A stretch of DNA of 64,000 bases from Chitinophaga pinensis (GCA_945873505.1 CAMCDQ010000001.1:62001-126000), one strand, 5' to 3'; positions 46,736-56,720 are shown, numbered from the stretch's first letter. The notes: generated by a model from the sequence alone, not told the origin. Made by a program: numbers and translations.

Positions 46736-47905
46736 ATGAAGAAATTTAATTCTTTATTTTACATAATTGTATTTACGCTTGTCAATTTTAATTGTCAAGC
46801 CCAATATAAACCAGCTATTGAAGTAAAAAAAGAAATCAATGCTAGATTTTCAAAACTTTTAGATTTTCCAATTGATTCCGTTGCGATTCCAAGAAGTATG
46901 GATTGTTCAACTGGAGTGGTAAAAAAAGTAAAATCTAAAGATTGGACAAGTGGTTTTTACGCAGGTAATCTTTGGCAGATTTACAAACTTACAGGCGATA
47001 TTAGATACAAAGAAAAAGCCGCTTTATGGAATGCATTTATTGAAAAAGAAAAATTTAACAATACTACTCATGACATGGGTTTCAAAGTATATGGTAGTTT
47101 CGGTAAAGGTTTGGCAGTTGAAAATAATGAAAAGTATAAAAATATTATTGTTAAAAGCGCTCAAACACTTATTTCCAGATTCAATCCAAAAATTGGCGCC
47201 ATCCGATCTTGGAATCACAGCAAAGAACTTTTCGATTATCCAGTTATTATTGACAACATGTTAAATCTCGAATTGTTATTTGAGGCATCAAAAATTTCTG
47301 GAGATCCTACTTTTAGAAATATTGCAATTCAACATGCAAATACTACGCTTAAAAATCATTTTAGAAAAGACAACAGTTGTTACCACGTAGTTGATTATGA
47401 TACCGTTTCTCATGGAGTAAGAAAAAAAGCCACCTTTCAAGGATTCAAAGACGAATCATCATGGGCAAGAGGACAGTCCTGGGCTGTTTACGGTTTTACG
47501 ATGTCTTATCGATATACTAAAAACAAAGAATATCTAAAACAAGCGGAAGCTACAGCCAAGTATTATATAAATTATAAAACATTGCCAGAAGATGGAATTT
47601 CCTATTGGGATTTCAATGATACGAGTATCCCTTATGCTCCAAGAGATGCTTCTTCAGCAGCAATAATGGCTTCTGCATTACTAGAATTATATACTTTTAC
47701 AAAAAACCATGCCTATTTAGACTATTCAAATAAAGTAATAAACACACTAAGTTCTGATAAATATCTTTTAAATGATACTGTAAAAGGGCCATTTATTTTA
47801 AATCATAGTACTGGAAATTGGCCTAAAAAAGATGAAATTGACCAGCCAATTGTCTATGCTGATTATTATTTTTTGGAAGCAATTATTAGAAAACAATCCC
47901 TTTAA
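46736..47905 (+). CDS. Unsaturated glucuronyl hydrolase, GH88 family
   Basis: This 389-aa exported (alpha/alpha)6-barrel enzyme removes the 4,5-unsaturated uronic acid that polysaccharide lyases leave at the non-reducing end, by hydration of the double bond. The start at 46736 yields a signal peptide ending NCQAQ; the frame opens 11 codons upstream without ATG. The two family aspartates are Asp113 in TTHDMGF and Asp173 in IIDNMLNLELL, spaced as in known GH88 enzymes. ESSWARGQSWAVYGFTMSYR is also conserved. It is the first enzyme gene after the HTCS, 5 bp before the GH2 gene. It releases an unsaturated uronate that becomes DKI. Confidence 0.92.
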   Translation: MKKFNSLFYIIVFTLVNFNCQAQYKPAIEVKKEINARFSKLLDFPIDSVAIPRSMDCSTGVVKKVKSKDWTSGFYAGNLWQIYKLTGDIRYKEKAALWNAFIEKEKFNNTTHDMGFKVYGSFGKGLAVENNEKYKNIIVKSAQTLISRFNPKIGAIRSWNHSKELFDYPVIIDNMLNLELLFEASKISGDPTFRNIAIQHANTTLKNHFRKDNSCYHVVDYDTVSHGVRKKATFQGFKDESSWARGQSWAVYGFTMSYRYTKNKEYLKQAEATAKYYINYKTLPEDGISYWDFNDTSIPYAPRDASSAAIMASALLELYTFTKNHAYLDYSNKVINTLSSDKYLLNDTVKGPFILNHSTGNWPKKDEIDQPIVYADYYFLEAIIRKQSL

Positions 47906-47910
47906 ATTTT

Positions 47911-50340
47911 ATGAAATTCAAAATTCACACTCGCTCTAACGCACTAGCGATAATTTTATTATTTGGTTTTAACGCTATCTATGCTCAAAAATCAGAAAGC
48001 GTAGTTCGTACTAAAACCAATATTGATTTGGGTTGGAATTATCTTGAAAACGATACTGAAAATCTTCCTGAAGTTAATAGTGCTTCGAATTGGGTTGCCT
48101 TAAACTTGCCTCATTCTTGGAACAGTCAAGACGCTACCGATAACGATCCTGGCTACAGAAGAAGTGCCAGTTGGTACAAAAAAAATCTTGTTATTTCAAA
48201 TATTGATTCTAATAAACTATATAAATTATATTTTGAAGGTTCCAATATTACTACTAAAGTATATGTAAACGGCAAAGAAGTTGGCGAACATATTGGAGGT
48301 TATATCGGTTTTACTTTTGATATTTCTAAGGTTATTAAAGAAGGGAATAACGAAGTTTTAATCCGAGTTGATAATAGTTATAATATTGAAATAATTCCAT
48401 CTCAAAAAAGTGATTTCACTATTTATGGAGGAATAACCAGAGACGTTTGGTTGCTTTCTATGTCAAAAAATAATATAGATAACATTAAAATTACTACACC
48501 TCAAGTTTCAGAAAAAGTAGCTTCATTAAATGTAATTGCAACTGTAAAAAATCTTCAAATTCCAAGTAGTTTCAATTATGTTGCCCAATTATCTAATCCA
48601 AAAGGAAAAATAGTTGCAACTAAAAAAGGAAATTTATCAGGGGAAGAAACTTCAATTACTTTTAATGATATTAAAAATCCAGAATTATGGGATATCAACA
48701 AACCAAATTTATATTCTGTTTCTGTTTCATTGTTAGAAAATGGTATTGAAAAGGATAAAATTGAAGACAAAGTTGGTTTTAGATGGTTTGAATTTAAAGA
48801 TAACGGTCCTTTTCTCCTTAATGGTAAAAGAGTTTTAATTCGTGGAACACACCGTCACGAGGAACATGCGGGAGTTGGAGCAGCGATGTCAAACGAGCAA
48901 CATCGAAAAGATATGGAATCCATAAAAGAAATGGGCGCGAATTTTGTACGATTAGCACATTATCCCCAAGATCCAGAAATCTATAAAGCGTGTGATGAAT
49001 TGGGTTTATTGGTTTGGGATGAATTGCCATGGTGTCGTGGTGGCATTGGAAATCAAGTTTGGCAAACCAATTCAAAAAATATGCTTACCGAAATAATACA
49101 ACAAAATTACAATCATCCATCTATTATTCTTTGGTCGTTAGGAAATGAAATGAATTGGCTGCCAGATTTTGAAGATGGTGATAATACAGCAAAAACGAAC
49201 ATTTTCTTATCAGAGTTAAATGATATTGCACACAAATTAGACCCAAGTCGAAAAACGGCTATTCGTAAATATGAAGAAGGTTCAAAAATTGTAGATGTTT
49301 TTTCTCCTTCAATTTGGTCTGGTTGGTATTCTGGAAGTTATAAAAGTTATAAAAAAGCAATTGACAAATACAAATTAGATTACAAACACTTTATCCATGC
49401 AGAATATGGTGGTGATAGCCACGTTGGTCGCCATTCAGAAAACCCAATTACTGGCGAAGGACAGATAAAATCGGAAGGTTGGGAAGAAGCAATCGTTCAA
49501 ACCAAGGTGGCAAATATTGCACAAATCGGCGATTGGAGCGAAAATTATATTGTTGATTTGTTTGATTGGCATTTACATATATCTGAAAACGACCCAACTT
49601 TTGTAGGAAATATGCAATGGGCATTCAAAGATTTTGCAACGCCTTTACGTCCTGAAGATGATATTCCATATATGAATCAAAAAGGATTAGTTGATAGAAA
49701 TGGAAATCCTAAAGATGCCTATTATGTATTCAAAAGTTATTGGAGCGACAAACCATTTACCTACATCGAATCGCATACTTGGACAGAACGTCAAGGGCCA
49801 AAAAATACGCCTCGAATTTTGAATGTTTTTAGCAATTGCCCAAAAGTGGAGTTCTTCCAAAATGGAGTTTCTTTAGGAATTAAAGTTCGCGATATTACTG
49901 CTTTTCCTGCTTGTGGGCTGACTTGGGAAGTGAATTTTGCTGACGGAAAAAATACTTTTGTTGCTGTTGGAATTTCAAATGACGGAAAAAAAGTATCCGA
50001 TACAATTGATGTGAATTATCGTTTTACTAAAAACGGACCAGCTGATGGACTGAAATTATCAGCTGAAAAAATGAAAAACGGAAATTATCTGGTAACTGCA
50101 ATTGCAGTCGATAAAAACAAATTACGTTGTTTGGATTATGAAGACCGTGTCTATTTTCAATGTTTATCGGGTGGACAAACACTTAAAAACCAAGGAACTC
50201 CAACTGGAAGTGAATCTATAAAAATGGCAAATGGGAAAGCGTCAATTGAAGTTATTCCAGATTCAACAAGCGATTCTATCGAAATGAATATCCTGAATCA
50301 AAATTTTAAAGGAGAATTTTTAAAGTTTAAAAAACAATAA
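47911..50340 (+). CDS. Glycoside hydrolase family 2 (beta-galactosidase/glucuronidase type)
   Basis: This 809-aa exported protein has a signal peptide (to about residue 26, IYAQK), a jelly-roll N-terminal domain (NLPHSWNSQDATDNDPGYRR), an Ig-like domain and a TIM barrel. The acid/base Glu413 is in WSLGNEMNW and the nucleophile Glu498 in HAEYGGDSH. RGTHRHEEHAGVGAA precedes the barrel. C-terminal Ig-like domains follow. GH2 covers beta-galactosidases, beta-glucuronidases and beta-mannosidases. The cluster favours removal of a beta-linked galactose or uronic acid, but the specificity cannot be read from the sequence. Confidence 0.92.
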   Translation: MKFKIHTRSNALAIILLFGFNAIYAQKSESVVRTKTNIDLGWNYLENDTENLPEVNSASNWVALNLPHSWNSQDATDNDPGYRRSASWYKKNLVISNIDSNKLYKLYFEGSNITTKVYVNGKEVGEHIGGYIGFTFDISKVIKEGNNEVLIRVDNSYNIEIIPSQKSDFTIYGGITRDVWLLSMSKNNIDNIKITTPQVSEKVASLNVIATVKNLQIPSSFNYVAQLSNPKGKIVATKKGNLSGEETSITFNDIKNPELWDINKPNLYSVSVSLLENGIEKDKIEDKVGFRWFEFKDNGPFLLNGKRVLIRGTHRHEEHAGVGAAMSNEQHRKDMESIKEMGANFVRLAHYPQDPEIYKACDELGLLVWDELPWCRGGIGNQVWQTNSKNMLTEIIQQNYNHPSIILWSLGNEMNWLPDFEDGDNTAKTNIFLSELNDIAHKLDPSRKTAIRKYEEGSKIVDVFSPSIWSGWYSGSYKSYKKAIDKYKLDYKHFIHAEYGGDSHVGRHSENPITGEGQIKSEGWEEAIVQTKVANIAQIGDWSENYIVDLFDWHLHISENDPTFVGNMQWAFKDFATPLRPEDDIPYMNQKGLVDRNGNPKDAYYVFKSYWSDKPFTYIESHTWTERQGPKNTPRILNVFSNCPKVEFFQNGVSLGIKVRDITAFPACGLTWEVNFADGKNTFVAVGISNDGKKVSDTIDVNYRFTKNGPADGLKLSAEKMKNGNYLVTAIAVDKNKLRCLDYEDRVYFQCLSGGQTLKNQGTPTGSESIKMANGKASIEVIPDSTSDSIEMNILNQNFKGEFLKFKKQ

Positions 50341-50364
50341 TTTAGGTAGTTCTACCTCTTTCAA

Positions 50365-51540
50365 ATGAAAAAAATAAGTCTAAAAGTTGTTGTGTTATTT
50401 ATTGGAATTACGGCTATTAGTTGTTCCAATATCAAAATGGCTTTTAATTTAAATGAAATTGAAAGAAGTCGCGTGCTTAAAAATGCGGGTGCTTATTTGA
50501 ATGAACTACCTGAAACGGTAACGACTTCTTTTTGTGATAGAAGCTCGGGAACCCATCACGATTTTTACTCCGAAGGAGATTATTGGTGGCCTGACGAAAA
50601 AAATCCAAACGGTCCCTATATTAGAAAAGACGGTTTGACCAATCCAGCAAATTTCACGGCGCACCGAGAAGCATTAATTCGGTTTAGCCAACTATCGGGT
50701 GCTTTAGCTTCGGCTTATGTACTAACAAATGATAAAAAATATGCTGATAAATTAGCACTTCATTTGAAAGCCTGGTTTGTAAATCAGAATACTAAAATGA
50801 ATGCTAATTTGCTATATGCTCAAGCAATAAAAGGAGTGGCAACAGGTCGTGGAATTGGAATTATTGACACAGTACATTTGGTTGAGGTTACCAAAGCTAT
50901 CAAAGCTATTGAGAATTCTTCGGCACTTTCAAAAGCAGATTTAGACGCTATAAAATTATGGTTTTCAAATTATTTGAATTGGATTACGACTCATGAATAT
51001 GGAATTGCAGAACGTGATAACGGCAATAATCACAGTGTTTGTTGGACAATGCAAGTCGCTGCTTTTGCCGATTTGACAAAGGATACTAAAACGATGGACT
51101 TTTGTAGAAATTTCTATAAAACTTCACTTTTGCCGAATCAAATGGATAAAGATGGTGGTTTTCCATTGGAATTAAAACGAACAAAACCGTATGGTTATTC
51201 TTTATTTAATTTGGATGCAATGACAAGTATTTGCCAAATACTATCAACAAAACAAGAAAATCTATTCGCTTTTACAACACCCGACAGAAAAAATTTAGAA
51301 TTGGGAATAAAATTCATGATTCCTTATATCGAAAACAAATCACTTTGGCCGTTTCAACACGATGTAATGTATTGGGAGGAATGGCCTGTACGCCAATCGA
51401 GTTTACTTTTTGGAGGAATTGCATTTAAAAATAAAAAGTATATCGAATTATGGAAATCGCTCAAGGCAAATGTTACAACGCCTGAAATAATTAGAAATAC
51501 GCCTGTTAAATACCCAATTTTATGGGTTTTGAATAATTAA
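50365..51540 (+). CDS. Alginate-lyase-domain polysaccharide lyase (PL5/PL38-like) lipoprotein
   Basis: This 391-aa protein has an alpha/alpha-toroid alginate_lyase domain. The N-terminus carries a lipoprotein-like signal ending AISC (Cys20). The family motif NNHSVCW gives Asn222-His223, the neutralising and basic pair seen in PL5-type enzymes. Upstream are EGDYWWPDEKNPNGPYIRKD and HREALIRFSQLSGALASAY, and downstream a conserved LFNLDAM and WPFQHDVMYWEEWP. The length exceeds PL5 and fits PL38-type lyases, which have been reported on glucuronan- or mannuronan-type polymers. Its product would be a substrate for the GH88 enzyme. Confidence 0.82.
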   Translation: MKKISLKVVVLFIGITAISCSNIKMAFNLNEIERSRVLKNAGAYLNELPETVTTSFCDRSSGTHHDFYSEGDYWWPDEKNPNGPYIRKDGLTNPANFTAHREALIRFSQLSGALASAYVLTNDKKYADKLALHLKAWFVNQNTKMNANLLYAQAIKGVATGRGIGIIDTVHLVEVTKAIKAIENSSALSKADLDAIKLWFSNYLNWITTHEYGIAERDNGNNHSVCWTMQVAAFADLTKDTKTMDFCRNFYKTSLLPNQMDKDGGFPLELKRTKPYGYSLFNLDAMTSICQILSTKQENLFAFTTPDRKNLELGIKFMIPYIENKSLWPFQHDVMYWEEWPVRQSSLLFGGIAFKNKKYIELWKSLKANVTTPEIIRNTPVKYPILWVLNN

Positions 51541-51547
51541 AAAAGCA

Positions 51548-51590
51548 CAAATCGTTTAAACCTTTTTGAATAGTAATAGTCTTAAAAACA
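51548..51590 (+). promoter_or_regulatory. Leader motif before sulfatase 1, shared with 58437-58480
   Basis: CAAATCG, then TTAAACCTTTTT-type, AATA.TAATAG-type and CTTA blocks occur in the same order here and in front of the third sulfatase. No gene lies in this spacer. It may hold a regulator site or an upstream promoter duplicated together with the sulfatase gene. Confidence 0.5.
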
Positions 51591-51625
51591 TTAATAAAAC
51601 AACAACAAATAACAAATAAATCATA

Positions 51626-53236
51626 ATGAAAAAGTTAATTGCAGTAGCACTTTTAGGTATTTTATCAATTGCCCCTATAATTGCCCAAAAAAAATCAAAA
51701 CCAAATGTTCTTTTTATCGCAGTTGATGATTTGAAACCTGTGTTAGGTTGTTATGGAGATAAAATTATTAAAACGCCAAATATTGATCGATTAGCAAAAA
51801 TGGGTACAGTTTTTTTGAATAATTATTGCCAACAAGCGGTTTGCGGACCAACACGTGCAAGTCTTTTAACAGGAATGCGTCCAGATGTAACTAAAATCCG
51901 TGATTTACACACTAAAATGAGGGATATGAATCCTAATATTGTTACGCTTCCCGAATATTTTATTAGTCAAGGTTACACCACTTCTGGAATTGGTAAAATA
52001 TTTCATCCGAGTTGTGTAGACAAAAAATTTGATCCACAATCTTGGTCTATTCCGTTTTTAGTTGCGAAAGAATCAGATTATTCTAACGGATTATCAGTTC
52101 AAAAACATTATCAATCGCCCGAATTAAAAGCATTAAGTGCAAAAGAAGAAGTTCTAACTGCTCAAGATGGAAAAGGGAAAAAGAAAAGTAAAAAAGAAGC
52201 AGATGATGAAGAGGGCGCAAGAGGACCTGCTTTTGAATGTCTGGATTTACCAGATGATGCCTATGATGACGGTGTCAGCGCTAAACTTGCAGTAAAACAA
52301 ATTGAAATGTTAAATGCAGCAAAAAAACCATTTTTCATGGCAGTTGGATTTCGTAAACCACATTTACCTTTTGTATCACCAAAAAAATATTGGGATTTGT
52401 ACAAGCGTGAAGACATGCCGGTAGCTGAATTTCAAGAACATGCGGCTAATAGTAAAATCTTTTCTTATCAATATCCTGGCGAATTGACTAATTATTCGGG
52501 GGTTAAAGAATTTGCCAAATTTGATAAAAACGAAGCTAATGAATTTGGATTAGCCATCGATAAACAAAAAGAATTAATTCATGCTTATTATGCTGCGGTT
52601 TCTTATACCGATGCTCAAGTTGGAATTTTATTGAACACATTAGAAAAATTAGGAACACTTAATAATACCATTATTGTCCTTTGGGGAGATCACGGTTGGC
52701 ATTTAGGAGACCATGATATGTGGGGAAAACACACAAATTATGAGCAAGCTACCAAAGCACCTTTAATTATTGCTGCACCAGGATTGAAAGCAGGTCAAAC
52801 TAAATCGATGACCGAATTTGTGGATGTTTATCCTACACTTTGTGAATTATCTGGAGGAAAAGTACCAACGTATTTAGACGGAAAAAGTTTGGTTCCTGTA
52901 ATGAAAAACAATAAAGCTTCAGTAAAAGAATACGCAATGAGTCAGTATCCTCGAAAAATGGATAAAGCTGATATTAATAAAGTTGAAGATGGAAAAGGAA
53001 AATTAATGGGGTATTCTATGCGAACCGAACAATACCGTTATACCATTTGGTTGAAAAATTTCACAAGTGACCAAGCCTATAGTGCTGATAAAGTATATAA
53101 TATAGAATTATACGATTATGTGAAAGATCCATTAGAAAAAGTAAATGTTTTTGACGATAAGAAATATGCAGAAATTGCTGCCGATTTAGATAAAAAATTG
53201 GTTGCTTATTTCAAATCAAAAGAAGTTAAACTGTAA
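51626..53236 (+). CDS. Sulfatase 1, iduronate-2-sulfatase-like (S1 family)
   Basis: This 536-aa exported arylsulfatase-fold enzyme has a signal peptide (about residues 1-20) and metal ligands Asp34/Asp35 in IAVDDLKP. The formylglycine motif Cys73-Gly-Pro-Thr-Arg77 is in QQAVCGPTRAS. A GCYGDKIIKTPNIDRLAK segment and the WGDHGWHLGDHDMWGKHTNY metal/substrate loop closely follow human iduronate-2-sulfatase, suggesting 2-O-desulfation of a uronic acid (S1_7-like). A Lys/Glu-rich insert (KGKKKSKKEADDEEGA) precedes the C-terminal catalytic part and is absent in its paralogs. The next sulfatase begins 12 bp downstream. Confidence 0.92.
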   Translation: MKKLIAVALLGILSIAPIIAQKKSKPNVLFIAVDDLKPVLGCYGDKIIKTPNIDRLAKMGTVFLNNYCQQAVCGPTRASLLTGMRPDVTKIRDLHTKMRDMNPNIVTLPEYFISQGYTTSGIGKIFHPSCVDKKFDPQSWSIPFLVAKESDYSNGLSVQKHYQSPELKALSAKEEVLTAQDGKGKKKSKKEADDEEGARGPAFECLDLPDDAYDDGVSAKLAVKQIEMLNAAKKPFFMAVGFRKPHLPFVSPKKYWDLYKREDMPVAEFQEHAANSKIFSYQYPGELTNYSGVKEFAKFDKNEANEFGLAIDKQKELIHAYYAAVSYTDAQVGILLNTLEKLGTLNNTIIVLWGDHGWHLGDHDMWGKHTNYEQATKAPLIIAAPGLKAGQTKSMTEFVDVYPTLCELSGGKVPTYLDGKSLVPVMKNNKASVKEYAMSQYPRKMDKADINKVEDGKGKLMGYSMRTEQYRYTIWLKNFTSDQAYSADKVYNIELYDYVKDPLEKVNVFDDKKYAEIAADLDKKLVAYFKSKEVKL

Positions 53237-53248
53237 CGTATATCAATT

Positions 53249-54871
53249 ATGAAAAATCAATATTTCAAATTTGCTTCGCTTTTATTCTTGTTTGTAATTT
53301 CAAATACTGTCATTGCACAAAAGAAACAAGCAACAAAACCAAATATTTTATTTATTGCAGTGGATGATTTAAAACCGCTTTTGGGATGCTATGGAAATAC
53401 GTTAGTTAAATCTCCAAACATTGATAGATTGGCAAAAATGGCCACTGTTTTTGATAAAAATTATTGCCAGCAAGCTATTTGTGGTCCAACACGTGCAAGT
53501 ATTATGACTGGAACTCGACCAGATGCTACAAAAATCTGGAATTTAACAACTCAAATGAGAGAGGCAAATCCGAATACTTTGACACTTCCTCAATATTTAA
53601 TTTCACAAGGATATACCACTTCAGGAATTGGAAAAATTTACCATCCTTCAAGTGCTATTGGTGGCGTTGATCCAGTATCTTGGAGTATTCCGTATTTAAA
53701 ATCTAAAGAATCAGATTTTCCAGCGGAATTTGGAATCCCTGCAAACGGGCAATACCAGTTGCCTGAAACGAAAGATAGAATGACACCAGAAATCATTGCT
53801 GAAAGAAAAAAACAGAGTAAAGATTTGGCAGCAAATGATGAAAATCCTAAAAGTATCAAAGGACCTTCAACAGAATGTATGGATGTGCCTGACAATGCAT
53901 ATCAAGACGGAGTGAATGCATTATTGGCAAAAGAACAAATCATCAAACTTTCTAAAGATAATAAGCCGTTTTTTATGGCTGTCGGATTTTCTAAACCCCA
54001 TTTACCATTCGTAGCACCAAAAAAATATTGGGATTTATACAAACGCGAAGAGATGCCAATTGCTCCATTTCAAGAGCATTCTAAAAATGGTCCCCTAATT
54101 GCTTATCATCAATCTGGTGAATTACGTAATTATTTGGACATTCCTGAATTTGCAACCTTACCTGCAGATTCCCTTCGAATAGGTTTGCAACTTGAAAAAC
54201 AAAGAGAACTTATCCATGGCTATCATGCTGCAATTTCCTACATGGATGCGCAAGTTGGAATTTTATTGAATACTTTAGAAGAACTGGGAACCCTTGATAA
54301 TACAATTATTGTGCTTTGGGGCGATCACGGTTGGCATTTAGGCGACCACGATTTATGGCACAAACACACCAATTTTGAACAAGCCACAAGAGCACCATTA
54401 ATCATTGCTGGTCCTGGAATTAAAGCTGGTAAAACAAGTTCATTAACAGAATTTGTCGATGTATTTCCAACAATTTGTGATTTGGCAGGTATTTCTATTC
54501 CTAAAAACTTGGACGGAAAAAGTTTAAAACCTTTGATGTTAAACAATAAAACTAAAGGGAAAGAATATTCTATTAGCCAATATCCAAGAAAATTAAAGAA
54601 ACTTGAAATGATTAAAAAAGGATATACCGATGCTAAAATGATGGGCTACAGTTTGCGAACAGATCAATACCGTTATACCATTTGGATGAACAACTTTACG
54701 AGTAAAGATATTTTCAATGAATCGCAAGTTTATGCTTCTGAAATGTATGATTATGTAAAAGATCCTTTGGAAAAAATAAATGTTGTAAATGATAAAAATT
54801 ATACTTCAATTTCAGCTTCATTAAAATCAAAAATGATTGCATTTTTTAAGAGTCAAGAAACGAAACAATAA
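53249..54871 (+). CDS. Sulfatase 2, iduronate-2-sulfatase-like (S1 family)
   Basis: A 540-aa paralog of sulfatase 1, with a signal peptide (to about residue 24). Metal ligands are in IAVDDLKPLLGCYGN, the formylglycine cysteine is Cys78 in QQAICGPTRAS, and the loop WGDHGWHLGDHDLWHKHTN is conserved. The region before the GPSTECMDVPDNAY segment differs in length and charge from sulfatases 1 and 3, which suggests different sub-sites. It probably removes a sulfate from a uronic acid or neighbouring sugar, after maturation by the FGE encoded at 60189. Confidence 0.92.
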   Translation: MKNQYFKFASLLFLFVISNTVIAQKKQATKPNILFIAVDDLKPLLGCYGNTLVKSPNIDRLAKMATVFDKNYCQQAICGPTRASIMTGTRPDATKIWNLTTQMREANPNTLTLPQYLISQGYTTSGIGKIYHPSSAIGGVDPVSWSIPYLKSKESDFPAEFGIPANGQYQLPETKDRMTPEIIAERKKQSKDLAANDENPKSIKGPSTECMDVPDNAYQDGVNALLAKEQIIKLSKDNKPFFMAVGFSKPHLPFVAPKKYWDLYKREEMPIAPFQEHSKNGPLIAYHQSGELRNYLDIPEFATLPADSLRIGLQLEKQRELIHGYHAAISYMDAQVGILLNTLEELGTLDNTIIVLWGDHGWHLGDHDLWHKHTNFEQATRAPLIIAGPGIKAGKTSSLTEFVDVFPTICDLAGISIPKNLDGKSLKPLMLNNKTKGKEYSISQYPRKLKKLEMIKKGYTDAKMMGYSLRTDQYRYTIWMNNFTSKDIFNESQVYASEMYDYVKDPLEKINVVNDKNYTSISASLKSKMIAFFKSQETKQ

Positions 54872-54889
54872 GTTACAAATAATTTTTAT

Positions 54890-56698
54890 ATGAAAAAAAA
54901 CTATTTCCTTTTATTTCTAATAATTGTATTGTTACAAGGAAATAGTCATGCTCAAACGTCAAGTTTGGTTTCTGTTGGAACTAATGGTCGTTTAGTCTAT
55001 ACCGCTGACGTAAAAGGCAATGTTGTTCCCGATTTTAGCGCGGTGGGTTATAGGAATAGTGAAGCGCCAATTCCAACAGTTGGCGTGGTACTCATTGTAA
55101 ATCCTATTGTTGGGGATAATTTAGCTAACGTGCAAAATGCTATCAATCAAGTAGCAGCAATGCCATTAGATGCAAATGGTTTTCGAGGAGCAATACTTTT
55201 TACAGCAGGCACCTATAATATTAGTGATACGGTTACTATTTCAGCAAGTGGGATTGTTCTTCGTGGTGTTGGTTTTAATGGAAGTGGAACTAATTTTATT
55301 GCTACAAAAACTTCACAACACATACTATTTGATTTTATTGGAAGTTTTGGAACGGCCTACAATTCTGCAAATTCAACAAGAAAAGCGATAACAGATTTAT
55401 ATGTGCCAATTGGTGCAAAGCAAATAACAGTTGCTTCGGGGCATAGTTTTGCAATTGGCGACAAAGTTTTCGTACATCGAATTCCTAATGCTGCATGGAT
55501 AAATTTATTAGGCATGAATTTATTATCTACTATCGATCCAGCTGCTACTAATTGGACTGCGGATGCTTATGACATGGATTCTGAAAGAAAAATAATGAAC
55601 ATAAATGGTAATGTTATCACTTTGGATGCGCCAATAATGGATATTATTGATCCTGTTTATTCCACTGGTGAATTGGTGAAATTTACCGATAATAGAATAA
55701 ATAATTGTGGTATCGAAAACATGAAAATTTCTTCTATTTATGCTTCTTCTACAGATGAAAATCATGGTTGGGAAGCAGTATCTTTTGATAATATTTACAA
55801 TAGCTGGGCTCGAAATTTAGATGTGTATTATTTTGGATATTCGGCAGTTCATATTAATTCTGATGCAAGTTTTATAACTGTTGATAGTTGTAAAATGTTG
55901 GATGCAAAATCTATAATTGATGGCGGTAGAAGATATTCTTTTGATATTGACGGGCAACGTTGTTTGGTTCAGAATTGTACCACCAGAAATGGACGTCACG
56001 ATTATGTAAACGGAAGTAGAACTTGTGGCCCGAATGTTTTTTATAATTCTACAGCTACAATTCAACATAGTGATATTGGCCCTCACCATCGTTGGGCAAC
56101 AGGAATTTTATTTGATAATTTAACTGGTGACGGAAGAATGGATGTGCAAAACCGGTTGGTCATGGGAAGTGGCCACGGATGGTCTGGTGGTCAAATCATG
56201 TTTTGGAATTGCAATGCTAATAGAATGGTAATTCAAGATCCACCAGGTGATCATATTAATTGGACAATTGGTTGCATTAGTCCAGATATTACAGGTAATG
56301 GAGATGCTACGACAGAGCCAATAGGCGTTATTCAATCTCAAGGAACACGAATTTCAGCTATTCCGAGTTTGTTTATGGCACAATTAAATGACAGACTTGC
56401 CACTTTATCTAACAATCAATTCGATTTCATAAGTAAGGAAAACGCATTTTTTATTGCTCCAAATCCAGCAAAATCTCAAATTACAATTCATTCAAATCAA
56501 CCATTTAATTCAAGTAGTAAAATTTCTGTATTAAATCTAAATGGCCAAATTGTAAAAAAACAAATGAAAATAGTTGCTAATTCAGATGATAAATTAACAT
56601 TCAATTTTGATGTATCGGATTTAAATGATGGCATCTATTTTGCTAAAATAATAAACGACACGAATTCTAAAACCATTAAATTTATCCTCAAAAAATAG
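54890..56698 (+). CDS. Secreted right-handed beta-helix protein with T9SS tail
   Basis: This 602-aa protein has a signal peptide (to about residue 21, SHAQT) and a domain like that at 40655: VPDFSAVGYRNSEAPIP, ILFTAGTYNISDTVTISAS and IVLRGVGFNGSG, then rungs containing NSWARNLDVYYFGYSAVHI. A His/Gly-rich part follows (IGPHHRWATG, GSGHGWSGGQI), and QDPPGDHINWTIGC closes it. The last 80 residues are a type-A T9SS sorting domain (FFIAPNPAKSQ to NDGIYFAKI). It therefore goes to the cell surface or medium. A polysaccharide lyase or related depolymerase role is inferred from fold and neighbours. Confidence 0.7.
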   Translation: MKKNYFLLFLIIVLLQGNSHAQTSSLVSVGTNGRLVYTADVKGNVVPDFSAVGYRNSEAPIPTVGVVLIVNPIVGDNLANVQNAINQVAAMPLDANGFRGAILFTAGTYNISDTVTISASGIVLRGVGFNGSGTNFIATKTSQHILFDFIGSFGTAYNSANSTRKAITDLYVPIGAKQITVASGHSFAIGDKVFVHRIPNAAWINLLGMNLLSTIDPAATNWTADAYDMDSERKIMNINGNVITLDAPIMDIIDPVYSTGELVKFTDNRINNCGIENMKISSIYASSTDENHGWEAVSFDNIYNSWARNLDVYYFGYSAVHINSDASFITVDSCKMLDAKSIIDGGRRYSFDIDGQRCLVQNCTTRNGRHDYVNGSRTCGPNVFYNSTATIQHSDIGPHHRWATGILFDNLTGDGRMDVQNRLVMGSGHGWSGGQIMFWNCNANRMVIQDPPGDHINWTIGCISPDITGNGDATTEPIGVIQSQGTRISAIPSLFMAQLNDRLATLSNNQFDFISKENAFFIAPNPAKSQITIHSNQPFNSSSKISVLNLNGQIVKKQMKIVANSDDKLTFNFDVSDLNDGIYFAKIINDTNSKTIKFILKK

Positions 56699-56720
56699 AT
56701 TTAAGTAATACAATTTACCA

